NCBI RefSeq assembly: GCF_003931875.1
Contig: NZ_CP034245.1
Span: 2,046,001 to 2,110,000, forward strand
Direction of reading: 5' to 3'
DNA: 64,000 nucleotides
DNA from: Microbacterium sp. 10M-3C3
GTDB taxonomy: Bacteria; Actinomycetota; Actinomycetes; Actinomycetales; Microbacteriaceae
In this document: positions 19,490 through 30,358 of the stretch, piece by piece
Position numbering within the stretch: position 1 is the stretch's first letter
How the letters are laid out: every line of letters starts with the position of its first letter
Notes under the pieces: model-generated
What the model saw: the letters and a program-made list of their open reading frames with translations, nothing else
The model's database searches: none
What the model was told of the DNA's origin: nothing
Program-made: the position numbers and the translations under genes

Positions 19490-19599
19490 TCCCCCACCCT
19501 AAACCGGCGCTCCCCGAAGGCCCATACCGCTCCCTCCCGTCCGTTTCTCTCGGACCGCGGCTGGGGGGACGACGCGTCGACTCCCGCCCCCGCGCATCC

Positions 19600-19674
19600 G
19601 TTTCTCAGGAGATCCCGCGCGGCCAGCGGGATCCTGCGGGTGAGGCGGAGGCCGACCCCGGATTCCTGAGAAAC
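19600..19674. repeat. Intergenic inverted-repeat element
   Basis: GTTTCTCAGGA (19600 to 19610) and TCCTGAGAAAC (19664 to 19674) are perfect 11-bp inverted arms 53 bp apart. Inside is a second inverted pair, GATCCCGC and GCGGGATC, around 19611 to 19632. A further GTTTCTC copy lies near 19543. The whole 19490 to 19758 gap holds no gene that I can support. Layout is like the element at 39074 to 39150. Confidence 0.6.
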
Positions 19675-19702
19675 GAACCTGACCGTCGTGCGCGGACGGA
19701 GA

Positions 19703-19743
19703 CGGCGGATGCCCCGGGCCGCAGGGGTCCGGGGCATCCGCCG
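19703..19743 (-). terminator. Strong hairpin terminator after ilvC
   Basis: CGGCGGATGCCCCGG (19703 to 19717) and its exact complement (19729 to 19743) form a 15-bp stem with an 11-base loop, 15 bp past the ilvC stop. There is no U-run, which is common in very GC-rich Actinobacteria. Confidence 0.7.
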
Positions 19744-19758
19744 TTCGACGCGAAGAAG

Positions 19759-21324
<1,566 letters not shown>

Positions 21325-23130
21325 TCAGTCCTCCTGTTCGGCGAAGGCGGGCGCGTGGTCGCGGGCGTACTGGACGTAGCTGTTGCTGACGCCCTGGGGC
21401 ACCATCGGCCACACCATGGCGTCGGCGCTCACGACGAAGTCGATCACGACGGGGCGGTCGTTGGTGTCGAGCGCGAGCTGGATGGCCGCGTCGACCTCCT
21501 CCTCCTTCTCCACGCGGATCGCGAGGCACCCGTACGCTTCGGCGAGCTTGACGAAGTCGGGGATGCGGCGCGTGCCGTGGCCCGTGTTCAGGTCGGTGTT
21601 CGAGTGGCGGCCGTCGAAGAACAGCGTCTGCCACTGGCGCACCATGCCGAGCGAGGAGTTGTTGATGATCGCGACCTTGATCGGGATGTCGTTGATGACG
21701 CAGGTGGCGAGCTCCTGGTTGGTCATCTGGAAGCAGCCGTCGCCGTCGATCGCCCACACCGTGCGCTCGGGCTGGGCGACCTTCGCCCCCATGGCCGCGG
21801 GCACGGCGTACCCCATCGTGCCGGCGCCGCCGGAGTTCAGCCACGAATTCGGCCGCTCGTACTTGATGAACTGCGCGGCCCACATCTGGTGCTGGCCGAC
21901 GCCCGCGGCGTACACCGCCTCGGGGCCGCTCAGCTCGCCGATGCGCTGGATCACGGACTGCGGCGAGAGGAGGCCGTCGCTGGTCGGCGTGTAGCCGAGC
22001 GGGAACTCCTCGCGCAGGCCGTTGAGGAACGACCACCACTCGTCGATGTCGGGCGTGGTCTGCTTCACCGCATCCGCGAACGCGTCGCGCAGGTCGACGA
22101 GCACCTCGCGGAGGTCGCCCACGATCGGCACGTCGGCGGTGCGGATCTTGGAGATCTCCGCCGGATCGATGTCGACGTGCACGACCTGCGCGTTCGGCGC
22201 GAACAGCGACGCCTTGCCGGTCACGCGGTCGTCGAAGCGCGCGCCCAGCGACACGATGAGGTCGCTCTCCTGGAGCGCCAGCACGGCGGGCACGGTGCCG
22301 TGCATGCCGGGCATGCCGAGGTGCTGCGGGTGCGAGTCGGGGAACGCGCCGCGCGCCATGAGCGTCGTCACGAGCGGGGCGCCGGTGGCCTCGGCGAGCT
22401 CCTTGAGCTCCGCGGACGCGCGCGAGCGGATGACGCCGCCGCCGACGTAGAGGACGGGCTTCTTCGCCGCCGCGATGAGCTGCGCGGCGGCCTGGATCTG
22501 CTTGCCGTGCGCCTTCGTCACCGGCCGGTAGCCGGGCAGGTCGATCTTGGGCGGCCACACGAAGGGCGCCTCGTTCTGCTGCGCGTCCTTCGTGATGTCC
22601 ACGAGCACGGGGCCGGGGCGGCCGGTCGAGGCGATCTCGAACGCCGCCGCGATCGCGCCGGGGATGTCCTCGGCGTTCTTCACGAGGAACGAGTGCTTCG
22701 TGATCGGCATCGTGATGCCGACGATGTCGGCCTCCTGGAACGCGTCGGTGCCCATGAGCGTCGAGAAGACCTGACCCGTGATGCACACGAGCGGCACGGA
22801 GTCCATGTAGGCGTCGGCGATCGCGGTGACGAGGTTGGTCGCCCCCGGGCCCGACGTCGCGATCGCCACGCCGGTGCGTCCGGATGCGGCGGCGTAGCCC
22901 TCGGCCGCATGGCCGGCTCCCTGCTCGTGGCGCACCAGGATGTGGCGGACGCGCTCATCGTCCATGAGCGGGTCGTAGACGGGCATGATCGCCCCGCCGG
23001 GCAGGCCGAAGACGTCGGTGACGCCGAGCAGATCGAGCGAGCGGACGACCGCTTCCGCGCCCGTGAGCACGGGCGTCGGCGCGGTGCGAGCGGGTGGCCG
23101 GGGGACGGCCGGAGCGGTGTCGGTGGACAT
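21325..23130 (-). CDS. ilvB: Acetolactate synthase large (catalytic) subunit
   Basis: A 601-residue ThDP- and FAD-dependent enzyme for the first common step of branched-chain amino-acid synthesis. The catalytic glutamate is in [15 protein letters not shown] (near residue 70). The ThDP/Mg motif is [20 protein letters not shown] through the asparagine pair (about 450 to 480). The N-terminal 30 residues are Ala/Pro-rich and vary in the family. It is preceded by ilvD with a 39-bp gap that shows no leader-peptide attenuator. Confidence 0.96.
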   Translation of the reverse strand: MSTDTAPAVPRPPARTAPTPVLTGAEAVVRSLDLLGVTDVFGLPGGAIMPVYDPLMDDERVRHILVRHEQGAGHAAEGYAAASGRTGVAIATSGPGATNLVTAIADAYMDSVPLVCITGQVFSTLMGTDAFQEADIVGITMPITKHSFLVKNAEDIPGAIAAAFEIASTGRPGPVLVDITKDAQQNEAPFVWPPKIDLPGYRPVTKAHGKQIQAAAQLIAAAKKPVLYVGGGVIRSRASAELKELAEATGAPLVTTLMARGAFPDSHPQHLGMPGMHGTVPAVLALQESDLIVSLGARFDDRVTGKASLFAPNAQVVHVDIDPAEISKIRTADVPIVGDLREVLVDLRDAFADAVKQTTPDIDEWWSFLNGLREEFPLGYTPTSDGLLSPQSVIQRIGELSGPEAVYAAGVGQHQMWAAQFIKYERPNSWLNSGGAGTMGYAVPAAMGAKVAQPERTVWAIDGDGCFQMTNQELATCVINDIPIKVAIINNSSLGMVRQWQTLFFDGRHSNTDLNTGHGTRRIPDFVKLAEAYGCLAIRVEKEEEVDAAIQLALDTNDRPVVIDFVVSADAMVWPMVPQGVSNSYVQYARDHAPAFAEQED

Positions 23131-23169
23131 GGTGGGACCTCGAGACGAGAGTGCGAAAAGGAGCGGCCG

Positions 23170-24891
23170 TCAGCCCGTGACTGCGCCCTCAGCGGCGGAG
23201 CGCACGAGCTTGGAGTACTTGGCCAGGACGCCACGGGTATAGCGCGGAGGAAGGGGCTCCCAGCCGTCGCGGCGGGAAGCCAGCTCGGCGTCGTCGACGA
23301 TCAGGTCGAGAGTGCGAGCGGCGATATCGACCCGTATCAGATCACCATCGCGCACGAAGGCGATCGGACCGGCGTCCACCGCTTCGGGAGCTATGTGGCC
23401 GATGCACAGGCCGGTTGTGCCGCCGGAGAATCGACCGTCCGTCAAGAGTAGTACATCTTTTCCGAGCCCCGCGCCCTTGATGGCGGCGGTGATGGCGAGC
23501 ATCTCGCGCATGCCGGGGCCGCCCTTGGGGCCCTCGTAGCGGATGACGACGACGTCGCCGGCGGCGATCTCCCCCGCCTCGAGGGCGTCCATCGCGGCGC
23601 GCTCGCGTTCGAACACGCGCGCGGGGCCTTCGAAGACGTTGCCGTCGAAGCCGGCCGACTTGACCACGGCTCCCTCGGGCGCCATCGAGCCGTGCAGGAT
23701 GGTGATGCCGCCGGTGGCGTGGATCGGGTCGTCGAACGAGTGGATGACCTTGCCGTCGACCGGGTCCGGGTCGAGGTCGGCGAGGTTCTCGGCGAGCGTC
23801 TTGCCGGTGACGGTGAGCGCGTCGCCGTGGAGGAGCCCCTCGTCGAGCATGGCCTTCATGATCACGGGGATGCCGCCGTGACGGTCGACGTCGTTCATGA
23901 CGTACTGGCCGAACGGCTTCATGTCGGCCACGTGCGGCGTGCGGTCGCCGATGCGGTTGAAGTCGTGCAGGTCGAGCTCGACCTCGGCCTCGTTCGCGAT
24001 CGCGAGCAGGTGCAGGACGACGTTGGTCGAGCCGCCGAGGGCCATGGCCAGCGCGATGGCGTTCTCGAACGCCTCCTTCGTGAGGATGTCGCGGGTCGTG
24101 ATCCCCAGGCGCAGGAGGTTCACGACGGCCTCGCCCGATCGGTGCGCGAAGTAGTCGCGGCGGCGGTCGGCCGACGGCGGCGCGGCGGAGCCGGGGAGGC
24201 TCAGCCCGAGCGCCTCGGCGACGGAGGCCATCGTGTTGGCGGTGTACATGCCGCCGCAGGCGCCCTCACCGGGGGCGATCGCGCATTCGATGCGCTTGAG
24301 GTCGGCCTCGCTCATCTTGCCGGCCAGGCACGCGCCGACCGCCTCGAACGAGTCGATGATGGTGACGTCCTTCTCGGTGCCGTCGCTGAGCTTGACCCAG
24401 CCGGGCGCGATCGATCCGGCGTACAGGAAGACGCTCGACAGGTCGAGGCGGGCGCTGGCCATGAGCATGCCCGGGATCGACTTGTCGCATCCGGCCAGCA
24501 GCACCGAGCCGTCGAGGCGCTCGGCCATCATGACGGTCTCGACCGAGTCAGCGATGACCTCGCGCGAGACGAGCGAGAAGTGCATGCCCTCGTGTCCCAT
24601 GGAGATGCCGTCGGACACCGAGATCGTGCCGAACTGCAGCGGGTATCCGCCGCCGGCGTGCACGCCCTCCTTGGCGCCCTGCGCGAGCCGGTCGAGGCTC
24701 AGGTTGCACGGGGTGATCTCGTTCCAGCTCGACGCGATGCCGATCTGGGGCTTGTCCCAGTCCTCGTCGCCCATGCCGACCGCCCGAAGCATGCCGCGGG
24801 AGGTCGTGGCCTCGATGCCGTCGGTGACGACGCGGCTGCGCGGCTTGATGTCGGGCGTGGTGGTGTCGGTGGTGCGCTCGGCCTGGGACAT
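23170..24891 (-). CDS. ilvD: Dihydroxy-acid dehydratase
   Basis: A 573-residue Fe-S enzyme that dehydrates dihydroxy acids to branched-chain keto acids. Iron-sulfur cysteines are visible in [10 protein letters not shown] (about residue 63), [11 protein letters not shown] (about 130) and [15 protein letters not shown] (about 205). The substrate serine region [19 protein letters not shown] is near the C-terminus. It starts only 9 bp after the otsB stop, so it may be co-transcribed with the trehalose genes. Confidence 0.95.
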   Translation of the reverse strand: MSQAERTTDTTTPDIKPRSRVVTDGIEATTSRGMLRAVGMGDEDWDKPQIGIASSWNEITPCNLSLDRLAQGAKEGVHAGGGYPLQFGTISVSDGISMGHEGMHFSLVSREVIADSVETVMMAERLDGSVLLAGCDKSIPGMLMASARLDLSSVFLYAGSIAPGWVKLSDGTEKDVTIIDSFEAVGACLAGKMSEADLKRIECAIAPGEGACGGMYTANTMASVAEALGLSLPGSAAPPSADRRRDYFAHRSGEAVVNLLRLGITTRDILTKEAFENAIALAMALGGSTNVVLHLLAIANEAEVELDLHDFNRIGDRTPHVADMKPFGQYVMNDVDRHGGIPVIMKAMLDEGLLHGDALTVTGKTLAENLADLDPDPVDGKVIHSFDDPIHATGGITILHGSMAPEGAVVKSAGFDGNVFEGPARVFERERAAMDALEAGEIAAGDVVVIRYEGPKGGPGMREMLAITAAIKGAGLGKDVLLLTDGRFSGGTTGLCIGHIAPEAVDAGPIAFVRDGDLIRVDIAARTLDLIVDDAELASRRDGWEPLPPRYTRGVLAKYSKLVRSAAEGAVTG

Positions 24892-24900
24892 GCTCGAAGT

Positions 24901-25698
24901 CTATTCCGGGCGCGCGCCCCTCATCTGCGCGAGGAGGGCGAGGAGGTCGGCCAGCGCCGGGATGTCGGCCACGGTGACGGATGCGGCGGTCTCCCCCGGC
25001 CCGACGCGCACCCCGAGGTCGCCTGCCCCGAGCGTGCGCATCGCGTCCTCGTCGGTGACGTCGTCGCCGGCGAAGAGCACGGCGGTCGCGCCGGTGCGTT
25101 CGCGGAGCGTGCGCACCGCCGTGTCCTTGCCTTCGTGCCGGAACGAGAACTCGAGGATGCTGTGGCCGGTGCGCCGGCGCCACGTCGGCGCCTCGCTCGT
25201 GACGAGCTCGTCGACGAGGCGGTTGGCCTCGGCGGCGACCGCGTCCGGCGTCCCCCGGGTGTGGACGCCGACGCCGAACGTCTTGGGCTCGATCCACACG
25301 CCATCGAGGTGCGCGACGGCGGCTTCGGCGCGACGGCGCAGGTCGTCGCGGAGGGCGACCTCCTCCGTGTCCTCGTCGGCCTCGATCTCACCCGCACCCG
25401 GCTCCCAGAACTCCACGCCGTGCGAGCCCGCGAGCCACAGGCGCGAGTCGTCGCCGTGCTCCGCGATGAGCCGCAGGTCGACGAGGCTGCGCCCCGACAC
25501 GAGGGCGACCGTCGTGTCGGGCAGGGCGGCGAGCGCGTCGACCGCGCGGCGTGCGGCCGGGAGCATCCGTGCCGCCATCGCGTCCTTCTGCAGCGGCGAG
25601 AGCGTGCCGTCGAAGTCGAGGGCGACGAGCAGGTGGGGCGTGCGGGCCAGCGGCTCGAGGACGTCCTCGGCGACGGTCGTGGTGTCCTCGGCACTCAT
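24901..25698 (-). CDS. otsB: Trehalose-6-phosphate phosphatase
   Basis: A 265-residue HAD-superfamily phosphatase that turns trehalose 6-phosphate into trehalose. HAD motif 1 is LDFDGTLSPL (two catalytic aspartates), motif 2 ALVSGRS, and motif 4 FAGDDVTDEDAM. GSHGVEFWEPG is the usual trehalose-phosphatase cap entry. Its start overlaps the otsA stop as ATGA. Confidence 0.94.
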   Translation of the reverse strand: MSAEDTTTVAEDVLEPLARTPHLLVALDFDGTLSPLQKDAMAARMLPAARRAVDALAALPDTTVALVSGRSLVDLRLIAEHGDDSRLWLAGSHGVEFWEPGAGEIEADEDTEEVALRDDLRRRAEAAVAHLDGVWIEPKTFGVGVHTRGTPDAVAAEANRLVDELVTSEAPTWRRRTGHSILEFSFRHEGKDTAVRTLRERTGATAVLFAGDDVTDEDAMRTLGAGDLGVRVGPGETAASVTVADIPALADLLALLAQMRGARPE

Positions 25699-27122
25699 GC
25701 GGTCACCGCAGTCGCACCGCGGTGGAACACGGCCAGGGCGTCGAGGAAGTCCTGCGACCAGTCCTCCACGTCGTGCTCGCGGACGCGTCGGCGCAGCGCC
25801 CGCATCCGCCGGCCCTGCTCGCTGCCCGGCATCTCGATCGCGCGCATGATGGCGTCCTTCAGTCCGTCGATGTCATGGGGGTTCACGAGGATCGCGCTGC
25901 CGAGCTCGTCGGCCGCGCCGGCGAACTCGCTCAGGACCAGCACGCCGCGGTTGTCGACCCGGCTCGCGACGTACTCTTTCGCGACGAGGTTCATGCCGTC
26001 GCGCAGCGCGGTGACGAGCATGACGTCGGCGGCGAGGTACAGCGCCACCATCTCCTCGCGCGGGTAGGCCTGATGGAGGTAGCGGATCGCGGTGTGCCCC
26101 ATCGTGTCGTAGTCGCCGTTGATGCGGCCGACGGTGAGCTCGATCTCGTCGCGCAGCTGCACGTACGCGTCGACCCGCTCGCGGGAGGGACTGGCGACCT
26201 GCACGAGGGTGACGTCGTCGACCGACACGCGGCCGTCTTGAAGCAGCTCCCCGAAGGCCTTCATGCGATGGCGGATGCCCTTGGTGTAGTCGAGACGGTC
26301 GACCCCGAGGAGGATCTTCGACGGGTTCCCGAGGCTCTCGCGGATCTCGGCCGCGCGGGCCTGGATCTCGGGGCGCTGGGCGAGCTCGATGTACGAGTCG
26401 GCGTCGATCGAGATGGGGAAGGCCTTCGCCAGGGCCGTGCGCGTGCCGCCCTCCCCGTCGGGGACGGCGATGCCCGACGCCTTCGTCTCGTACCGCAGCT
26501 GGCGCCGCACGGCGCGGGCGAAGTTGCCCGCGTCGGCCACGCGCTGGAAGCCGATGACGTCGGCGCCCAGGAGTCCCTCGAGCACCTGCCGGCGCCACGG
26601 CAGCTGCGAGTACAGGCCGTATGCCGGGAACGGGATGTGGTGGAAATAGCCGATCGTCAGGTCGGGGCGCGCCTGGCGCAGCATTCGCGGGACGAGCTGG
26701 AGCTGGTAGTCCTGCACCCACACGATCGCGTTGTCGGCCGCCGCCTTCGCCGCTGCATCCGCGAACCGCTGGTTCACCGCGACGTACGCGTCCCACCACT
26801 GCCGCTTGAAGCGGGGAGCCGCGATCACGTCGTGGTAGAGCGGCCAGATGGTGTCGTTGGAGAAGCCCTCGTAGTAGTCCTGCACCTCGTCGGCGCTCAG
26901 CGGCACCGGGACGAGGTGCATGCCGTCGAACTCGAACGGCTCGAGCTCGAGTCCGGGGCGCCCCGCCCACCCGACCCACGCCCCGTCGGCCTTGCGCATG
27001 ACCGGCTCGAGAGCGGTGACGAGACCGCCCGGCGACCGGCGCCATGCGTCGTCGCCCTCGGCGTCCGCGACGCGATCGACGGGGAGGCGATTGGCGACGA
27101 CCACGAACTCGGCCTGGGACAC
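25695..27122 (-). CDS. otsA: Trehalose-6-phosphate synthase
   Basis: A 475-residue GT20 glycosyltransferase that joins a nucleotide-activated glucose (UDP- or GDP-glucose) to glucose 6-phosphate. The N-terminal loop VVANRLPVDR, WVQDYQLQLVPRMLR, FHHIPFP, LGVDRLDYTKGI (catalytic/nucleotide-binding region) and ALRDGMNLVAKEYV are all present. The start is a GTG at 27122 with GAGGAG at good spacing. It is the first gene of the otsAB pair and possibly of the ots-ilv transcript. Confidence 0.95.
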   Translation of the reverse strand: MSQAEFVVVANRLPVDRVADAEGDDAWRRSPGGLVTALEPVMRKADGAWVGWAGRPGLELEPFEFDGMHLVPVPLSADEVQDYYEGFSNDTIWPLYHDVIAAPRFKRQWWDAYVAVNQRFADAAAKAAADNAIVWVQDYQLQLVPRMLRQARPDLTIGYFHHIPFPAYGLYSQLPWRRQVLEGLLGADVIGFQRVADAGNFARAVRRQLRYETKASGIAVPDGEGGTRTALAKAFPISIDADSYIELAQRPEIQARAAEIRESLGNPSKILLGVDRLDYTKGIRHRMKAFGELLQDGRVSVDDVTLVQVASPSRERVDAYVQLRDEIELTVGRINGDYDTMGHTAIRYLHQAYPREEMVALYLAADVMLVTALRDGMNLVAKEYVASRVDNRGVLVLSEFAGAADELGSAILVNPHDIDGLKDAIMRAIEMPGSEQGRRMRALRRRVREHDVEDWSQDFLDALAVFHRGATAVTA

Positions 27123-27225
27123 GGGGGCTCCTCGGATGGGGGTTCGTTTCAGGCTAACAGCGGCGTCGCGGCTCGTCGGGGCCGGTGCCGTGTCAAGCCC
27201 GACCGCGCTACCCTTGGCGCCCCGC

Positions 27226-27231
27226 TAGCGT
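27226..27231 (+). promoter_or_regulatory. -10 box TAGCGT, leaderless start
   Basis: TAGCGT ends six bases before the ATG at 27238. No ribosome-binding site is seen. The gap to the divergent otsA gene is 115 bp. Confidence 0.4.
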
Positions 27232-27237
27232 GGGCAC

Positions 27238-27495
27238 ATGCGCAGATACCTCTTCGGCACGGGTCTCATCACGGCGATCTCGGGCGGCGCGACGCTGCTG
27301 CGCAGTCTGCGCAACCACGAGCCCTTCACGTGGCGCACGGCCCTCGCTTGGGCGAGCTGGGCGATCTCGCTGGCCCTGGCGATCGGCGCCGTGCGCGACA
27401 CGCGTCGGGCCCGCCGCGGTCACACCGTGCCGGGAGACTCCCCGGTGTCGGGCAAGGAGAAGAAGCTCGTCCGCAGCCGCGTCCGCCGCCGCTGA
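27238..27495 (+). CDS. Small basic membrane protein
   Basis: An 85-residue protein with two hydrophobic segments (YLFGTGLITAISGGATLL and TALAWASWAISLALAIGAV) and a strongly basic C-terminal tail (GKEKKLVRSRVRRR). There is no known domain. It is divergent from otsA and convergent with the LysE-family gene. Function unknown. Confidence 0.7.
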   Translation: MRRYLFGTGLITAISGGATLLRSLRNHEPFTWRTALAWASWAISLALAIGAVRDTRRARRGHTVPGDSPVSGKEKKLVRSRVRRR

Positions 27496-27525
27496 CGGCC
27501 GAAGGCGCCCTTCCCCCGCGGCGCA

Positions 27526-28176
27526 TCACGTGTGCGCGCCGCCGACGGCGAGGACGCCGCCCAGACCGATCATCATGGCGCCGCCGGTTGCCGACAGCGC
27601 CGACACGCGACGCGGTGACCGCGCGAACCAGGCACGTGCGGTGCCCACGGCGAGCGCCCACACGCTGTCGCTGAGCAGCGCGAGCGCCTCGAAGACCATC
27701 CCGAGCACGAGCAGCTGCAGCCACACCGGGCCGGCGTCGGTGGCGACGAACTGCGGGAGCACGGCGACGAAGAAGGCGATGGTCTTGGGGTTCGTGAGGC
27801 CCACGAGGAATCCCTGACCGAGCAGCCGCCACGTCGAGCCCGGGGCGACGTCTCCGACGGATGCGGCGGCGTGGCGATGGCGGATCGCCTGCACGCCCAG
27901 CCACACCAGGTACAGCGCTCCGGCGATCTTGACGATGGTGAGGGCCACGATCGACGACGCCACGATCGCGCCCACGCCGAGGGCGACCGCGACGACGGCC
28001 GGGATCGTGCCGAGGGCATTGCCGACGACGCTCAGCACCCCCGCCCGGCGGCCGAGCGCGATCGAGCGGCCGATGACGAAGAGGACGCTCGGGCCCGGGA
28101 TCACGATGATCACGAGCGACGTCGCGAGGAACGCGGCGAGCAGTTCGGGCGAGGGCACGACCGCATCATGCCGCAT
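27526..28176 (-). CDS. LysE/RhtB-family amino-acid exporter
   Basis: A 216-residue membrane protein with about six hydrophobic segments. The family signature GPSVLFVIGRSIALGRRAG is near residue 27, and GFLVGLTNPKTIAFFVAVLPQF is near 125. The start at 28176 is picked because the first helix begins about ten residues later; a longer form from 28218 would overlap the operator. It is divergent from a MarR-type gene, which probably controls it. Confidence 0.88.
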   Translation of the reverse strand: MRHDAVVPSPELLAAFLATSLVIIVIPGPSVLFVIGRSIALGRRAGVLSVVGNALGTIPAVVAVALGVGAIVASSIVALTIVKIAGALYLVWLGVQAIRHRHAAASVGDVAPGSTWRLLGQGFLVGLTNPKTIAFFVAVLPQFVATDAGPVWLQLLVLGMVFEALALLSDSVWALAVGTARAWFARSPRRVSALSATGGAMMIGLGGVLAVGGAHT

Positions 28177-28216
28177 CCGGGCGCTCAGCGCCTCCCGGAC
28201 GGAGCGCCGCACACCC

Positions 28217-28242
28217 ATACCTTAGCTATATATCGCTGGTAT
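28217..28242. promoter_or_regulatory. Imperfect palindrome, candidate MarR operator
   Basis: ATACCTTAGCTAT and ATATCGCTGGTAT face each other (9 of 13 positions pair), with ATACC/GGTAT ends. It covers the start of the divergent LysE gene region and overlaps the -10 box of the MarR gene, so binding would repress both. Confidence 0.55.
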
Positions 28243-28245
28243 GCT
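28240..28245 (+). promoter_or_regulatory. -10 box TATGCT, leaderless start
   Basis: TATGCT ends seven bases before the ATG at 28253, and there is no Shine-Dalgarno sequence. This supports 28253 rather than the in-frame ATG at 28241. Confidence 0.5.
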
Positions 28246-28252
28246 TTTCTCC

Positions 28253-28684
28253 ATGACCCGTGAAGACGACCTCCTGCGGCTCGTGGTCGCGGCGCACGCG
28301 CTCACCCGCGTGGCCGCGAACGAGACGCGGAACGAAGCGCCCTCCGCGCAGTGGCGCACGCTGCGCATCCTCCGCGAGCACGGCCCGCAGCGCCTGGGCG
28401 AGCTCGCCACGATCAGCCGTGTGAGCCAGCCGGGCATGACCCGCCTCATCGGGCAGATGGTGAGCGCGGGGCTCGTCTCGCGCGACGCCGACCCGAGCGA
28501 CGCCCGCGTGCAGATCGTCGGGATCACCGACGCCGGCATCGATGCGCTGGACGTATGGCTCGACCAGCTGCGCGGTGCGCTCGCCCCGCACTTCACCGAC
28601 CTCGACGACGCCGGGTGGGCGGCCATCGCGACCGCCGCCGACGCCCTCGACGCGGCGACCCGCATTCCGGAGGTCGTGCGATGA
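28253..28684 (+). CDS. MarR-family regulator
   Basis: A 143-residue winged-helix regulator. The core reads QWRTLRILREHGPQRLGELA, then SQPGMTRLIGQMVSAGLVSR and the wing DADPSDARVQIVGIT, the usual MarR D-x-R-x-x-x-x-x-L/I-T form. Its stop overlaps the MFS start as ATGA, so it and the MFS carrier form an operon. It probably controls this operon and the divergent LysE exporter. Confidence 0.9.
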   Translation: MTREDDLLRLVVAAHALTRVAANETRNEAPSAQWRTLRILREHGPQRLGELATISRVSQPGMTRLIGQMVSAGLVSRDADPSDARVQIVGITDAGIDALDVWLDQLRGALAPHFTDLDDAGWAAIATAADALDAATRIPEVVR

Positions 28685-29907
28685 GCGGCGCACCCACCGC
28701 GAGCGTCTGGCGTCAGCCCGCCCAGGTGTGGGCCGTGGCGTTCGCGTGCGTCGTGGCGTTCATGGGCATCGGTCTGGTCGATCCGATCCTCCCCGCGATC
28801 GCCGAGTCGCTGCAGGCCTCCCCCACCGAGACCGAGCTGCTCTTCACGAGCTACCTGCTCGTCACCGGCGCCGCGATGCTCGTGACGAGCTGGGTGTCCA
28901 GCCGCATCGGCGCCAAGGCCACGCTCATGGCGGGCCTCGCACTCGTGCTCGTGTTCTCCCTGCTGTGCGCCCTCAGCGGCTCGGTCGACGCCGTCATCGG
29001 CTTCCGCGCCGGATGGGGGCTCGGCAATGCGCTGTTCATCTCCACCGCGCTCGCGACGATCGTCGGCGCAGCCTCCGGCGGCAGCGCCGCGGCGATCATG
29101 CTGTACGAAGCCGCCCTGGGCCTCGGCATCGCGATCGGCCCGCTGCTCGGCGGCATCCTCGGCGAGGTCAGCTGGCGGGGGCCGTTCTTCGGCGTCGTCG
29201 CTCTCATGGCCATCGCATTCATCGGCGTCGCGGTGCTGCTGCGCGGCCCGCGCGAGGCCCGCGCGCGCTTCGCGTTCTCCGCGCCCTTCCGCGCGCTCGG
29301 CCGGCCGGCCCTGGCCGTGCTCGCCGTCGCCGCGCTGTTCTACAACATCGGCTTCTTCGTGCTGCTGGCGTTCTCCCCCTTCCCGCTCGGCTTCGGCGCC
29401 CTCGGCATCGGATTCACGTTCTTCGGCTGGGGCATCGCCCTGGCGATCACGAGCGTGTGGGGCGCGCCGCTGCTCCTGCGGCGCGTGAACCGCACGACCG
29501 CGATGCTCATCGTCCTGCCCGTGCTCGCCGTGGACCTCGTGGTGGCCGGTTTCGTCGCGGGCTCCCCCGCCGCGCTCGTCGTGTGCATCATCGTCGGCGG
29601 CCTGCTCCTCGGCCTCATGAACACGATCCTCACCGAGTCGGTCATGGAGGCCACCGACCTCCCGCGCTCGGTCGCGAGCTCAGCGTACTCCGCGGTCCGC
29701 TTCCTCGGCGGTGCCGCCGCGCCGCCGCTGGCGGCCCTGCTGTGGCACGCCTTCGACGTCACGGTGCCCTACGTCGTGGCCGCCGCATCCGTGCTGATCG
29801 CCGCCGCCGTGATCGCACTCGGCCGCCGCGCCCTGGGCCGCATCGACGGCCGCGACGCGGATGCAGCGGAAGAGGGCGCCGCGGTCCTCGTGGGCGACGC
29901 GGCCTGA
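28681..29907 (+). CDS. MFS drug-type transporter
   Basis: A 408-residue carrier with about 12 hydrophobic segments. GLVDPILPAIAESLQ near residue 30 and SSRIGAKATLMAGLAL (motif A position) near 78 fit the DHA1 drug:proton antiporters. It is co-translated with the MarR regulator, so export of a toxic compound that is also the MarR ligand is likely. The C-terminal tail is acidic. It converges on the TfoX-like gene with 2 bp between stops. Confidence 0.88.
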   Translation: MSGAPTASVWRQPAQVWAVAFACVVAFMGIGLVDPILPAIAESLQASPTETELLFTSYLLVTGAAMLVTSWVSSRIGAKATLMAGLALVLVFSLLCALSGSVDAVIGFRAGWGLGNALFISTALATIVGAASGGSAAAIMLYEAALGLGIAIGPLLGGILGEVSWRGPFFGVVALMAIAFIGVAVLLRGPREARARFAFSAPFRALGRPALAVLAVAALFYNIGFFVLLAFSPFPLGFGALGIGFTFFGWGIALAITSVWGAPLLLRRVNRTTAMLIVLPVLAVDLVVAGFVAGSPAALVVCIIVGGLLLGLMNTILTESVMEATDLPRSVASSAYSAVRFLGGAAAPPLAALLWHAFDVTVPYVVAAASVLIAAAVIALGRRALGRIDGRDADAAEEGAAVLVGDAA

Positions 29908-29909
29908 CT

Positions 29910-30161
29910 TCAGCGCGCTCGCCAGCGCTCGGCCAGGTGGGCGCGACGCTCCGCCGGCATCTGCGTCCAACGGATGCCGGCGAGCGCGCCTTCCAGGGCG
30001 AGATACGTGTGGGCGCAATCGCGTCGGCCTGCCGCCTCCAGCCGCCGCGCCGCATCCAGCGCACCCAGGCGGCGAAGGCCCTCCAGGTCGCCGATCCCCA
30101 CACCCCTGAGGTCGGCGGCGAGGGCAGGTCCGATGTTCTCGGCATCCTCCAGGGCGGTCAC
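29910..30161 (-). CDS. TfoX/Sxy C-terminal-domain protein
   Basis: An 83-residue protein. ENIGPALAADLRGVGIGDLE followed by LRRLGALDAARRL matches the helix-hairpin-helix-like TfoX C-terminal domain, here free-standing. Such proteins in Actinobacteria have no proven role. Its ATG overlaps the upstream VOC fragment as ATGA, so it belongs to the MarR-led operon. Confidence 0.72.
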   Translation of the reverse strand: MTALEDAENIGPALAADLRGVGIGDLEGLRRLGALDAARRLEAAGRRDCAHTYLALEGALAGIRWTQMPAERRAHLAERWRAR

Positions 30162-30358
30162 GGTTCCTCCTCGGTCCGCGCGAGCGCCGGCGCTCGCGTG
30201 TCATCCGTCAGGCCGATCACGTTGCCCCACGCGTCGGCGTACTCCACCGCCCAGCCCGTGCGCACGGGGAACGGCGGCGCGAGGCTCGCGAGCGGGAGGC
30301 TCTCGGCGGCGCGTCGGAGCAGCTTGTCGAAGCCGAGAATCCTCATCACGATGCCCAT
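30158..30358 (-). CDS. Short VOC-like C-terminal fragment
   Basis: A 66-residue frame. GWAVEYADAWGNVIGLTDDT looks like the last strand of a VOC/glyoxalase domain. The N-terminal two thirds of a normal domain (about 120 residues) are missing. The start overlaps the MarR stop by 13 bp and the end overlaps the TfoX-like gene, so the frame is kept open between two coupled genes. It is either a decayed VOC gene kept for coupling or a new small protein. Confidence 0.5.
   Translation of the reverse strand: MGIVMRILGFDKLLRRAAESLPLASLAPPFPVRTGWAVEYADAWGNVIGLTDDTRAPALARTEEEP

Noticed and set aside
23131..23169. Leader-peptide attenuator or riboswitch for ilvB
   Set aside because: The gap is only 39 bp, with no run of branched-chain codons and no hairpin set.
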